Source: Hordeum vulgare subsp. vulgare (taxonomy: Eukaryota > Streptophyta > Magnoliopsida > Poales > Poaceae). Taken from it: a DNA stretch of 64,000 bases. A program made the translations under genes and the position numbers. Positions 36,422-48,798 of this stretch are shown here, piece after piece (position 1 is the stretch's first letter; every line of letters starts with the position of its first letter). The notes under the pieces were generated by a model. The model worked only from the letters and a program-made list of their open reading frames with translations, ran no database searches and was not told the DNA's origin. The stretch covers positions 207,541,689 to 207,605,688 of the forward strand of contig NC_058523.1 in NCBI RefSeq assembly GCF_904849725.1, given 5' to 3'.

Positions 36422-37195
36422 ATGCCTAGCCGTCCTTCTCGTTAGGTAGTTCGTCTGACCACGTGCATTGATGTGCCGGGTCATACGGCCATGCTGGTTA
36501 GGGTGATGTCGGTGTGCGGTTACCGCTAGTACCCAGAGTACACAGTGGAGGAACAGTACCGAGACTTCAACAAGAGCGAGTATATCTGCGCTGTTAGGGT
36601 ATTTCCAGACTACCCTGGAGCTGAGGAGCCAATCCATTGGTCATATGGATTGGGAGTCACTGTTGACATGGCAGTACAAGATGCTGCCTATTCAATGCTG
36701 ACCATTATGAGGGCGAGACATGCACTGTTGCAGAATTCAGAGTTCTGCTATGTTCCTGCCTCTCAGCCTGGTGAAGAGGGATACCTCAGCGGGGTCTATT
36801 TTGATTCCTCTATGGAGGATCCGCTATTGCAGTCCACTGCTGAGATGCTAGAGAACAGGGACAGTGATGCTCATGCTCTCCGCATGGAGCTTTATGCTAC
36901 ATGTGCGTGTCTGTGGACGGCCTTGACGCAGCTGGCACCGGTAGTCCAGGCAGGGTACGGAGATATGGAGATGCTGAACCCTGTTAGGACCCATCTTCCA
37001 GCCCACGTTGACTGGCCAGCTATAGGAGGAGTCACCCCTCTTCGGGGACCCCTACTACCACCAGTCAGGGGACCAAGGCCACATCCGTGTCCTTATGGAT
37101 CCCAGGGATCTTAGGCCAGAGTGTTTCCTGATCCGCAGGTTGAGCTTCCAGGCCATGGACGCAATCTTTATGAGATGTTCTATGCGGATTCCTAA
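36422..37195 (+). pseudogene. Accessory ORF of chromovirus D, upstream of gag
   Basis: One frame of 257 codons from ATG 36422 to TAA 37193-37195, interrupted only by three TAG codons (36443, 36527, 37112). It is not gag: there is no zinc knuckle and no polymerase motif. The first ~90 residues could fold as helix (MLVRVMSVCGY), strand (YTVEEQYRDF), strand (YICAVRVF), strand (IHWSYGLGVTV), helix (MAVQDAAYSMLTIM), the order seen in double-stranded RNA-binding domains. The second half is helical (ENRDSDAHALRMELYATCAC) with a Pro-rich tail. I remember similar hypothetical proteins in cereal genomes but no function. The fold idea is inference. Confidence 0.7.
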
Positions 37196-37539
37196 GCCGT
37201 GAGTGGAAGTATAGTATGGTAGTAGCTGTACATTCACAGTCTTGTGTGACTTGTGAAGTATGCTTGTGATGTGAAATGAATTCCGGAGGCCTAGATAAAT
37301 AATGTATAGGAAGCTTGTAAGCCTTTGATGAGTAGTTTCATAATTTCAGTAGTTTGCTCTTCGGTTAAGGTTGTACTGAACTATGTAAGGGTGTGTATGA
37401 ACCATGGTCTATATATAGCAGTTGCTTGTTACCATGTTGTTCAGATATTCATTTCCACATTCCATGTGTTCAGTGCATTCTTAATCCATAGCTAGTATTG
37501 ATAATGATATTGGTCTAAGCTGTGAGTTTGTTTGTCAGG
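37196..37539 (+). other. Spacer between accessory ORF and gag of D
   Basis: 344 bp, AT-rich. tttgtcag just before the gag ATG at 37540 looks like a splice acceptor, so gag-pol may be expressed from a spliced RNA. This is inference. Confidence 0.5.
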
Positions 37540-40500
37540 ATGGTGTTCACCAGGTTGAACCATGCCCGTGCTCATGAGCAAGGCGAGGGTAGTATAGCGT
37601 CGGAGGAAGACCTGCCTCACCCGCCCTCTCTGGCGGAAGTTATGCTTGAGGCAGAGAGGAACAAAAGGGAGACCAACCGACTGTTAGAGCGTATTGAGCA
37701 GAATACGGCTCGTCAGCCTAGGAATGCTGCAGTGTCCCTCAATGACTTCGTTAAGCTGAATCCTCCAAAGTTCCATCACTCCGTCGATCCCCTCGACGCT
37801 GATGACTGGCTGTGCAGTATCTCACGTAAGATTCGCTCTGGCAATGTTTCTGAGGCCGACAAGGTGACCTTTGCGGCGTATTTTCTGGAAGGACCCGCCA
37901 ATCTGTGGTGGGAGAACTTTGAAGCTATGTGTCCTGCTGAACCAGCAGCCACATGGGCAGACTTCAGTGCAGCCTTCCGTATGCACCATATTCCAGAGGG
38001 CCTGATGGACAGAAAGAGAGAGGAGTTCTGTGCATTCACCCATGGAAAGTTGACCATGGAAGCCTATAGTCGCGAGTTCGGTAACCTCGCCCGCTATGCA
38101 ACAGAGGATGTGTCTACTGACACCATGAAGCAAGCAAGATTCCGTAAGGGTCTGAGCCCTGAGCTTCGTCGTGATCTGCGCCTCCACGAGTGTGCAAGCT
38201 TCCAAGCCCTGGTCAACAAGGCGATCAGTGCCGAGATTGGTCATACCGACTTTGAAGCCACAAGGAAGCACTCCCGTGACTTTGGCTCGTCATCTGGCTC
38301 CGCGTTTCCAAAACGTAGGCTGTGGGTTCCGAACAGTTCTCTGCCGCCAAGATACACTCCGAGGCCATCCTACGTGGCGCCTCAGATGAATCATACCAAC
38401 CCTCCAGCAAAAACTTATGGTGGTCCAGCTAGCAATGCTGCACCAAGTGCCAACCAAGTGATATGCTACAAGTGTGGAGAACCAGGGCACTATTCCCGTG
38501 AGTGTCCTCAGAATGTGGGTGCCAAGCAACCCGGTAAGTCCGTCGGGCAAGGCAAGTCGGGCAAAGCTTACTATGTGAAGCCAACTCCTGCACGTGGCCG
38601 TGTGAACTATGTCTCTGCAGAAGAAGCTGCAAAGGATCCCGACGTCATACTAGGTACGCTTCTTGTTAATCATCATCCAGCTTCTGTTCTCTTTGACACT
38701 GGGTCTTCTCATTCCTTCATTTCAGAAAGTTATGCATAGTTGCATAACATGTCTTTTTGTGATATGCCAATTCCATTGGTTGTCCAAACTCCTGCTAGTA
38801 AATGGCAAACCTCTAGGATAACCTATGACAATGAAATTCTAGTAGACAGGCTAGTTTTTCTAGCCTCATTGATAGCCCTGAAATCTTCGGATATTAATAT
38901 CATCTTGGGTATGGACTCGAAGTCAGCTCACTATGCCAAGATTGATACTCATTCTAGAAATGTTCAGCTTACCCATCCCTCGGGTGAGATAGTCAATGTC
39001 TCTACTCGAGTTGCCAAATGCCAACTCTATTCCCTCAATGCCAACCCTCTTCCGGAACTTGAAGACATTCCGGTAGTCCGAGACTTCCCGGATGTTTTTC
39101 CAGAGGAACTGCCAGGAATTCCACCTGACAGAGATGTAGAGTTCGTGATAGATCTTGTTCTGGGAACTGTTCCAATAGCCAGAAGACCATATAAGATGGC
39201 ACCCTTGGAGCTAGCCGAACTTAAGAAGCAACTAGATGAGGCCTTGAATAAAGGTTTCATTCGTCCTAGCTCTTCTCCCTGGGCTTGCCCCGTCCTCTTC
39301 GTTAAGAAGAAAGACGGAACGGATCTGATGGTTGTAGATTACCGACCAGTTAATCTGGTCACCATAAAGAACAAGTATCCGCTCCCCAGGATCAATGACC
39401 TCTACGATCAGGTCGTTGGATCCTCAGTCTTCTCCAAAATGGATTTGAGGTTGGGATACCATCAAATCAAGATCAAGAACGGGGACATTCCAAAAACGGC
39501 TTTTGTTACTCGTTATGGCCAATACGAGTACACCGTCATGTCCTTCGGTTTAACCAATGCCCCAGCCACCTTCTCTCGTCTGATGAATTCAATCTTCATG
39601 GAGTATTTGGATAAATTCGTTGTGGTATACCTCAATGATATTCTCATCTACTCGAAGAACGAACGAGAACATGCCGAGCATCTAAGGCTGGTATTGATGA
39701 AACTTCGAGAGCATCGCCTTTATGCCAAGTTTTCAAAATGTGAATTTTGGTTACCAGAAGTGACCTATCTAGGTCACGTAATCTCTGGTAAGGGTATTGC
39801 TGTCAATCCCGAGAGAGTTCAAGCCGTCCTTGATTGGACTCAACCTGAATCGGTTAAGCAAGTTAGGAGTTTTCTTGGTCTAGCGAGCTATTGTCGCCGC
39901 TTTGTCGAGAATTTCTCCAAGGTTGCAAAGCCTCTAACTGAACTCCTCAAGAAGGATAAAAAGTTCGAGTGGACACCATAGTGTGAGCATAGTTTTCAGG
40001 AACTGAAAAGATGCCTGACTTCCGCACCTGTGTTGCTACCACCAGATATTTCTAAGGACTTTGTTATCTATTGCGACGCCTCGCGACAAGGATTAGGTTG
40101 CATTCTCATGCAAGATCGTCATGTGATTGCATACGCATCTCGACAATTGCGTCCACATGAGGATAATTATCGCACACACGATCTTGAGCTGGCAGCTGTG
40201 GTCCATGCACTAAAAACCTGGCGACATTATCTTCTGGGTAATCGTTGCGAGATATTCACTGATCACCAATGTCTGAAATATATCTTCACCCAGCCGGATT
40301 TGAATCTCAGGCAAAGACGGTGGGTTGAGTTGATCTCGGATTATGACTTAGGGATAACTTACACCCCGGGGAAGGCCAATGTTATGGCTGATGCACTAAG
40401 TCGTAAATCTTATTGTAACAACTTGATGTTACAATAAGGTCAACCACATCTCTATGAGGAATTTCGGAAGTTGAATCTTCATATTGTTCCTCAAGGATTC

Positions 40501-42012
40501 CTTTCTACCCTGGTGGCGAAGCCTACCCTTAAGGATCAAATCATAGCTGCCAGAAGCGTGACAAGGGTATATCACGGATCAAGTAGAATATTATTAGCGG
40601 AAACGCTAAAGAATTTTCCATGAATGATCAAGGTGTTGTGTTCTTCCAGAATCGTCTAGTGGTTCCTAAGAACCTACATCTAAGGCAGTTAATCCTTAAG
40701 GAGGCCCATGATTCTCCTCTCACCATTCATCCCGATAGTACTAAGATGTATCAGTACCTACGCCAGAGGTTCTGGTGGACTAGGATGAAGAGATAAATTT
40801 TTGAGTTCGTTGCTAACTGCGACGTTTGTCGTCGAGTGAAGGCAGAACATCAAAGGCCTGCTGGCACCCTTCAACCTTTAGCTATTCCTGAATGGAAATG
40901 GGATAAAGTTAGTATGGATTTCATTAACGGATTTCCCAAGACCAAGAAAGGAAATAATGCTATCTTTGTGGTCATTGACCGTCTCTCCAAAGTAGCTAAT
41001 TTTCTTCCAGTTCGTGAGAGTATAACAGCTAGCCAGCTAGTAGAGTTATATATCTCTCGAATAGTGTCTCTTCATGGTGTTCCCTTGGAGATTAACTCAG
41101 ACCGTGGAAGTATCTTTACTTCTCGCTTCTGGGAAAGTTTTCAGAATGCTATGGGGACTCACTTATCTTTTAGCATTACTTTCCATCCTCAATCAAGTGG
41201 TCAAGTAGAAAGAGTGAATCAAATCCTAGAAGATATGCTCCGAGCTTGTGTTATATCGTTCGGTATGAATTGGGAGAAGTGCCTTCCATTCGCCGAATTT
41301 GCTTATAACAATAGTTATCAATCAAGCTTGTGCAAAGCTCCTTTTGAAGTTCTCTATGGACGAAGATGTCGAACACCTCTTAATTGGTCAGAAACAGGAG
41401 AGAGGCAACTCTTTGGCCCGGATATGATCCAGGATGCACAAGAGCAGGTTCGCATTATTCGTGAAAAGTTGAAAAACAGCCCAGTCTCGTCAAAAGAGCC
41501 ATTATGATCGTCATCATAAGGTTGTGACCTTTGAAGTTGACGAGAAGGCTTACCTTCGGGTTACACCTTTGAAGGGTACCCATCGATTCGATATCAAGGG
41601 CAAGTTGGCTCCTCGTTACATTGGTCCTTTTCGCATTCTTGCCAAACGAGGAGAAGTTTCCTACCAGTTGGAACTTCCTCCGCATCTTTCTAAGGTTCAT
41701 GATGTCTTCCATGTCTCCCAACTCAGGCGTTGCTTTTCGGATCCTATCCGTGAAGTGGACCACGAAACGCTTGATATCCAAGATAACCTTTCATACCGAG
41801 AATACCCTGTGCGTATTCTTGATCAAGCTGAGCGTACCACTCGACGTCGAAACCTCAAGTTTCTTAAAGTTCAATGGTCAAATCATACTGAAAAGGAGGC
41901 AACTTGGGAAAGAGAGGATCGTCTCCGACTTGAGCATCCTGCGTTATTCCCGACGACTTTTAAATCTCGGGCCGAGATTCTTTTGAGTGGGGGTGAGTTG
42001 TCACATCCTTGA
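37540..42012 (+). pseudogene. Chromovirus D gag-pol polyprotein, broken
   Basis: ATG 37540 (MVFTRLNHARAHEQ). Gag core around residues 90-230 (WWENFEAMC, FRKGLSPELRRDLR), zinc knuckle CYKCGEPGHYSREC at about residue 309, protease LFDTGSSHSF at about residue 385. Then reverse transcriptase ([26 protein letters not shown]), RNase H ([27 protein letters not shown]), integrase (CDVCRRVK, MDFINGF, SDRGSIF, QVERVNQ) and a chromodomain-like end (FLKVQWSNHTEKEATWE). Lesions: TAG 38737 after protease, TAG 39979, TAA 40435, a shift at 40440-40790, TAA 40794, and a shift at about 41480-41520. The RT box YLDD reads YLND (AAT at 39634). The end overlaps the 3' LTR by 14 bp. Confidence 0.95.
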
Positions 42013-45000
42013 AACCCTAATCAAGTTAGCATTGTGCTCATATCTTCTTTGCATTGCACCCAAGAAAAATTTCAACAAGAACAAAGCAAGTGGTGAACGA
42101 AAACTCAAAAACCGTAGCCACTTCTCAAATTCAAAGGAATTATAAACTTGTTCAAATCAATGAACCCAAAATGGCCTCAAGAAAAGTTCAACTTTTCTGA
42201 TAATTCTTGAAAGCAAATAAGCAATGAAGAAAACCATTTTCTTAACACATTTTGCATTTTAAATAAATGCAAAAGGCCACTGGTTTCAAGTTTAAAATTT
42301 GAATTCAAAAATATATAGTTTCCAAAAATGCTGAAAACTTTATGGGTGATTGGAAATATTCCAACTAACACCCCAGCATTTTTCAAACTATTTATAGTTT
42401 GCTTGTAAAGCCAAAATAAATGGAAAGCAATGTCAATAAATAAAACAGAAACAAAATAGAAAGAAATGGGGAAAAAACCTACCTGTCGCGTGAGGAGGCC
42501 CAGCCCATCAGGGGCAGGGTCGTCTTCTTCCTTTGCCTTCTTGCAGAGGAGAGATCGACCACGGCGGTTCCTCCACCTCCTTCTTCGCCGTGGCGACCTC
42601 CGGTGCCCCCCAGGACAGCACGACAGCATGGTTACCCTCCCCGAGCGCGTCTCTATCCGTTCCCGTGCTCCAGTTCCCACCTCCTCTCGGGTTCTCTCCT
42701 CCCTTCTCCTGCCGCCATTGCCAAGAGCTCGAGCTCGAGCTACCGTGCCCCTAGCCGCAGGAACTTCCTTCCGAGTGTCCCAGTAGCTCCGCCTCGACGA
42801 TTTGGTTCTCCCTGCAAAGGCCGAAGCCTCCCCGAACCCTGCAACACCCCTAGCACCATCGTCTTCAACCTCCGACCGCCGGCAAATCGACGGTGGATCG
42901 CCGGCTACAACCCCTCCCCGAGCAGTCTGAGCCTAGCTTCACCTCCACCGTGAGCCTGCGATCATTTCCCCTCTTTTTCCCATCGGTTTCGTGCCCCCTA
43001 CTCACTGGACCATTGAACCCGAGCTCCGGAAGCCGCCTCAGCTCGTCGTCGGCTTGCTCCGGCCACCCATAGCCCTCCCTGAGGCGAGTGCTGGATGAGG
43101 CCGAGCCTGGGGATCATCCCAGTGCTCTCAGCAACCGTTTCCGAGCACCACATCATGAGTTAGCGCGTCTCCGACGAAGTTCCACCGCGGATCTGGTCGC
43201 CGCCGGTCAGACTCCGGCGGGGGACGACGTGGCTGGCCTAACTCCGGTGGTTTAGTGCTAAGCACTCGCTGACAGTGGGCCCTAGGCCAAGTCAAACGCA
43301 CTTAGGGGCTGGTGAGCGCGGGATTAGCTCCTGAGACGCTGACCAGTGGGTCCCCCCTGTCAGGTTTGACCTGATCAGGTCAGTTGACCTGCTGACGCCA
43401 TGATGATGTAGTTATGACGCAATAAGTGAATTTCTGATTTAAAAGAATTCCAGAAAAATGCCAAAACTTCTAAAAAACATAGAAATTAATTGTAACTCCA
43501 ATGAAAATAATTTATATATGAAAAAGTATCAGAAAAATTCATGGAATCTAAATATGTCATTCTCAAACATGTTTGAAAATGTTACTCAACCCAAACATAT
43601 AGATTAATGAATAAGTTAACTTTCATAAATACTTTGGATATGTAATTTGGAAATTATTTAAATTCCACTTCAAATGATATGATCAAACATTATCCAAATC
43701 ACAAACCAGCAACCTAACATGTCATTTCCATGCAAGTTAAAAGCAAGTTGATCTGAGCATCAGGTCGAATCAATTAAAATGGTATTCGAGAATACCTCGT
43801 TTGAAGTGATATTTGAATTTGATTCAAATCAACTTCAAACCTAATAAATGTTAACTATAATAGTATACCACCTTGCATCCTCATGCCATGCTCATGCATC
43901 ATCTTGTTGGACATGATTGTTATTGATTGTTGTCATTCCTTTTGGTAGGCTCTGCTCCTCCGGATTCCACAGAATATCCGACTAACGGATATTGTCCCTC
44001 CTTTGAGCAACAAGGCAAGCAACCATTTTGATCATCCCGATAAATCCCATGTTCTCGCTCCTGCACTTACTTATTGCATTAGGAAGAAATGCTCAAATGC
44101 TTTTGCCACGTTAGTTGAACCCACTTCCTTTGCATGACCCGTCTTTGTCACAATAAATAGCTGAACCTTGCAACCTAGCATACCTGGTAGATGCTTGAGC
44201 CATGATGTGCCTTATCCTGCTATGCATGCTATGCTTAGAGTTGTGTTTGGTCTGTCATCTGGTAGATGAACAGAATTTTGAGAATGCGTTGAGTAAGTTA
44301 AGGTGGTGTGTTGAACCTGATTTGGTAAAGGTACCGGTGAAAGGCTATGTAGGAGTACATGGAGGGTTGTTTCATTCGAACCGTCCTTATGAGCTGAGTT
44401 CCGTGTATGTAATCCAAGACGAGATACTACCACATGCTGGGCCCTGAAATATGACCCCGCTCGACTTATTAATCGCTTAGTACTCGGTCCAGGAGTTGCA
44501 AGTAGTTTCTGGTGTTTATAGTCATGCTGGAGGCCGTGCATAGTGCTGACCTGAGAGGTGGGCTGTGATGCGGTAGGCAGCGGCACGGTGTACCAAGTGG
44601 CACCCGGATGGTGGGCTTGGGAACCTTGCGCACATCGTTAGTGGCCGTGGCAGAAACCTCGGCCCGACTTCCGTGCGGGTTACCCTCAGATAGGCGATAG
44701 TCCTGGACTAAGTATTAGCGTGGTTAACGGTCGTGGCTGACTCCCTCACTGGGCTTCTGCTTGAAGGTTGCCGAGGTGCATGACGTGCACATGGCGATAA
44801 GTGGCGAGAGCGTGTGTGACGAAGTACACCCCTGCAGGGTTATGATCTATTCGAATAGCCGCGTCCGCGAATATGGACTACTTGGAGACATATGTTGTTC
44901 ATAGATAACTTCAATGGCTACTCATAAAATTGTCAAGATAAGCGTGATTGTCGTGGACGGCATTCCGTATGGAGACGGAATGATTCCATGATAGAGTATT

Positions 45001-45980
45001 GTTGTGGTGTTAGTGGACTCGTGTGCGAGAAATCAAGTTGTCAAAAATTGTTTTAAAATGCAAGTTGTCTAGCCACGAGTCAAATGCTGGCTTTCCGCAT
45101 GAAATCCCACAATTCCTTATTGATACATTGCATGAGTAGATAGTTATCCTAACGTCTTGCTGAGTACCTCCGTACTCATGTTTGCTTAATCATTGTTGCA
45201 GAAGTTGTTAATGACCCTAATGGAGGGTTCTTCCTAGACATCGACGACGACGAGTAGCTGGTGTCCCAGCTACGATCTGGCCCTAAGTTGGGTCTGTAGT
45301 ATACTCAGGCCATGTGCCTTCTAGTTTTACCTGTCTGTACTCAGACAGTTTTAAAACACTTTCGCTGGCTTGTAACTGAATGACTGCTATGATGGGTCGT
45401 GAGACCGTTACTATGTAATATTATGTGTGTGGCCTTCCGAGCCTCTTAAATAAAGCTTGTATGTTTATGATTATGTTGTGATGCCATCGATGTATCTATA
45501 CATATCGGTATGCCATGCGTACGTGTGTCATGCTTGATATGTATGGGGTTCGATTACCTAGCCGTAGATATTTACTAGCATTCCTTACAGGGAAATGCCC
45601 CTTTGTGTTCCAACGAGCCATGGTAGCTCGCTACTGCTACGGACAAATTGGTTGACCGGCATGTGTCCTTCTTAGCTGTTGTGTCTGTCCCCTTTGGGGA
45701 AATATCACGCGATGTAATGGAGTCCTTGTAGCTTGCTACGACTCGTCTACATTCGCTGGTGACCGACACCTGCTTTGCTGGCTCATGTATGCATGTCCCT
45801 GTGCGGAACTGCCACTTTGGTTTATGACTAGACATGTCGATCCGGGTTCTTTGTCATTGGATTGCTAGCGACACAATTGCATATGCGAGTCGAAAGGCGC
45901 AAACGGTCCCGGCTAAGGTAAGGCTACAGCCGTGGGGTTAACCGGCTGGATTCCTATGGCTTAGGATCGGGGTCCCGGCA
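41999..45980 (+). repeat. 3' LTR of chromovirus D
   Basis: 3982 bp, TGTCACATCCTTG to GGGGTCCCGGCA, preceded by polypurine tract gagtgggggtgagt (41985-41998) and followed by the target duplication TATTG. Confidence 0.95.
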
Positions 45981-45985
45981 TATTG

Positions 45986-46444
45986 TTTCTCATTAGGTTA
46001 ATGGTGAGTGCCCACCCATAGGAGGGTTTATTTACGAATTGGAAGAAATAAGAAAACTAAGATGCACTCACTATGTTGCTTATGAGGAAAACATTAGAAA
46101 TAAGGTTCCATCTAATGTCTTAGTTGATAAGGTGTGCGAACATAATGACCAATTTCCTATACCAAAACTTGGTTTGGGTTGTGAGCTTGAGAGATAATTA
46201 ATAAAATACCTCTATGAAAACCTATACAATGAGGAGTTAACTATCAGTTATGAAAAAACCTAAAGAAACTCCTCCTATTCCTCCCGAAGTAGACCGCATA
46301 GATCCTTGTGTTTGCCATTCAGCCCTTTCAATTATTTTTGCTTACCAATTAGAAAACTTGTTGTTGAAAGGAGAGAATATGATTATATCATGGCAAGTCA
46401 TCTCTGAAAAGATGGCAACACTTGATCGTATGCATTATGCCTAG
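45986..46444 (+). pseudogene. Element B internal ORF, 3' part
   Basis: Continues the ORF of 31512-31978 after chromovirus D. Readable pieces are GGFIYELEEIRKLRCTHYVA, NKVPSNVLVDKVCEHNDQF, PIPKLGLGCELER and, in a second frame, KPKETPPIPPEVDRIDPCV and SEKMATLDRMHYA. Stop TAG at 46442-46444. Frameshifts near 46195 and 46250. Function unknown. Confidence 0.6.
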
Positions 46445-46486
46445 CTAGGGCCATAAAACGGTAGTGCTAGTTGGGAGGCAACCCAA
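46439..46486 (+). promoter_or_regulatory. 48-bp conserved block ending in a hairpin (element B)
   Basis: Begins GCCTAGCTAGGG at the ORF stop and ends TTGGGAGGCAACCCAA, a perfect 5-bp stem (TTGGG/CCCAA) with a 6-base loop. It matches 41 of 48 bases with 51527-51574 (minus strand) of element E, which also follows the end of its ORF. A role as an RNA signal is inference. Confidence 0.65.
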
Positions 46487-47066
46487 TTGTTTTCTTAATT
46501 TTTGCTTTTTTACTTTCTGTTTGTGGGTCATGAAATGATTGTTGCCTCTATTATAATTATGTTTTGGTGTTCAAATTAGTTTCTGTGCCAAGTAAAGCCT
46601 TTGGGATGGCTTGGATAATAGTAGAATTGATACGGTGCAAAAATTGAAACTTTAGCGTCGAGTGCAGAATTTCTCTGATTTTACAGGAACGTCTTTTAAA
46701 TCTAAATTTTATGTAAAGTATTAATATACAAATTACCCAGGTCATCCTAATTGTTCCGAAATTTTGGAGTTAGAGAAGTATGGGAATTAACTATACTATT
46801 ACAGACTATTCTGTTTTAGACAAATTTTGTTTTGATGATGCTATGGATTATATCGTGGGGGTATAATTCATGGAGAAGTTAGAATACAGTACCTTATGTA
46901 ATAATAAAATATGAATAAATTTATAACATTACCTAAAGTATTTGATATGTTTATTATACTAATGGATTTCACGAAGGTTCTTTGAGCTTTGTGTGCTGAA
47001 GTTTTCAAGTTTTGGGCCTTATTGCGATGGACGAAGGAATAGGGAGCAAGCAGAGCCTAAACTTGG
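46487..47066 (+). other. Non-coding 3' region of B, cut at a polypurine-like tract
   Basis: AT-rich, no gene. The last bases, gagcctaaacttgg (47053-47066), resemble the internal polypurine-type tract cctaagcttggggg of S, A and E. LTR C starts right there, at 47067. Confidence 0.65.
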
Positions 47067-47294
47067 TGTAACAGCCCCAGACCGACGCTCTAGATGCCTT
47101 CCATTTATTTTCGTTTTTGTCGTGCGATTTGATTATTTGTCACATTCATCATCGCATCATTTGCATCATCTCATAGCATCGACACTTTGTTGCCGTCATT
47201 TCTCAAAACTTGCATCCGTCCATAGTTGTCGGTTCTCTCCATTCTTGTCGTTGACCGTTTTGTGACCAATCACACTCGTACACGCCCAAGGCAT
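47067..47294 (+). mobile_element. LTR 'C', left part
   Basis: Starts TGTAACAGCCCCAGACCGACG, a typical Gypsy LTR start in cereal genomes, inserted at B's polypurine-like tract. It is interrupted by element E after 228 bp and resumes at 55470. Confidence 0.7.
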
Positions 47295-48798
47295 TTCTAC
47301 CTCTTGAGCTTGCGTTGGTTTTACCCTTGAAGAGGAAAGGGTGATGCAGCACAGTTGCGATAAGTATTTCCCTCAGTTTGAGAACCAAGGTATCAATCCA
47401 GTAGGAGTATCAAGATGAGGCACCAATGTACCTACGCAAAAACAAACAAACACGCTATAAAGGGGTTGTCAATCGCTTCATGATTATTTGCAAGGTGAGA
47501 TCTGAAGGTGGAAAGTGCAACAAAGTAAATGGGTAGATCTGAAAATATGATGTGCAGTAGACCCGGGGCCATAGTGTTCACTAGAGGCTTCTCTCATGAT
47601 AGCAAGTATTACGGTGGGTGAACGAATTACTGTCGAGAATTGATAGAATCACGCAAAGTCATGATGATATCTAAGGCAATGATCATACATATAGGCATCA
47701 CGTCTGAGATGAGTAGACTGATACTTTCTACATCTACTACTATTACTCCACACATCGACCGCTATCCAGCATGCATCTAGTGTATTGAGTTCATAACAAA
47801 CAGAGTAACGCTTTAAGCAACATGACATGATGTAGAGGGAAAAATACATGCAATATGATATAAAGCTCATATTTTTACCCTTGATGGCAACAACACGATG
47901 CGTGCCTCGCTACCCCTTCTGTCAGTATGTGAGGACACCGCATGGTATGAACCCAAAATCAAGCACTTCTCCCATTACAAGAATTATAGATCAAGTTGGC
48001 CAAACAAAACCCACAACTCGAAGAGAATTACAAGGATACGAAATCATGCATATAAGAGATCAGAGGAGACTCAAATAATATTCAAAAATCTGATCATAAA
48101 TCCACAATTCATCGGATCTCGACAAACACACCGCAAAAGAAAGTTACATCGAATAGATCTCCATGAAGATCATGGAGAACTTTGTATTGAAGATCCAAGA
48201 GAGAGAAGAAGCCATCTAGCTACTAGCTATGGACCCAAAGGTCTGTGGTGAACTACTCACGCATCATCCGAGAGGCAATGGTGTTGATGAAGAAGCCCTC
48301 CGTGTCCGAATTCCCCCTCCGGAAGGGCACCAAAATGGTCCCCAGATGGGATCTTGCGGAGACAGAAGCTTGCGGAGGTGGAAAAGTATTTTCTTGGCTC
48401 CCTCTGGTGGTTTTCGAATTTTAGAGAATTTATAGGTGGAAGAGGTAGGGCAGAGGAGCCACGGGCGGCCCACAAGCCTGCTAGGCACCCCCCAGGCCGC
48501 GGCTAGTGGGCTTGTGACCTCCCCCGAGGTCCCCTGCCTTGGTTCTCAAGTCTCCTACGTATCTTCTGTTATGGAAAAAATCATTCCGCAGGTTTTATTC
48601 CGTTTGGACTCCGTTTAATATTCTCATCTGAAAAAGGTGAAAAACACGGAAAAAATAGAAACTGGCACTTGGCACTTAGTTAATAGGTTAGTCCCAAAAA
48701 AGAAATAAAATAGCATATTCATGCACATAAAACATCCAAAGTTGACAAGAAAATAGACTGGAACCATAAAAAATTATAAATACGTTGGAGACGTATCA
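47295..48798 (-). repeat. 3' LTR of element E
   Basis: On the minus strand it starts TGATACGTCTCCAACG at 48798. TATA-like TATAAAT at 48434-48428 (minus). The end is decayed (AA for CA at 47295-47296). Polypurine tract AGCTTGGGGATGCT at 48812-48799 (minus). Confidence 0.9.

Larger units (their letters stand above)
31979..45980 (+). mobile_element. Gypsy chromovirus 'D' (Tekay/Del type), 14.0 kb, complete but decayed
   Basis: Two 4-kb LTRs, initiator-Met primer site, an accessory ORF, gag-pol with a C-terminal chromodomain-like region, and a polypurine tract. The target duplication is perfect: TATTG at 31974-31978 and 45981-45985. LTRs start TGTCACATCC. The element split an ORF of B. LTR divergence is about 6% over the first 150 bp by eye, except for an identical 339-bp tract. 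Confidence 0.97.
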
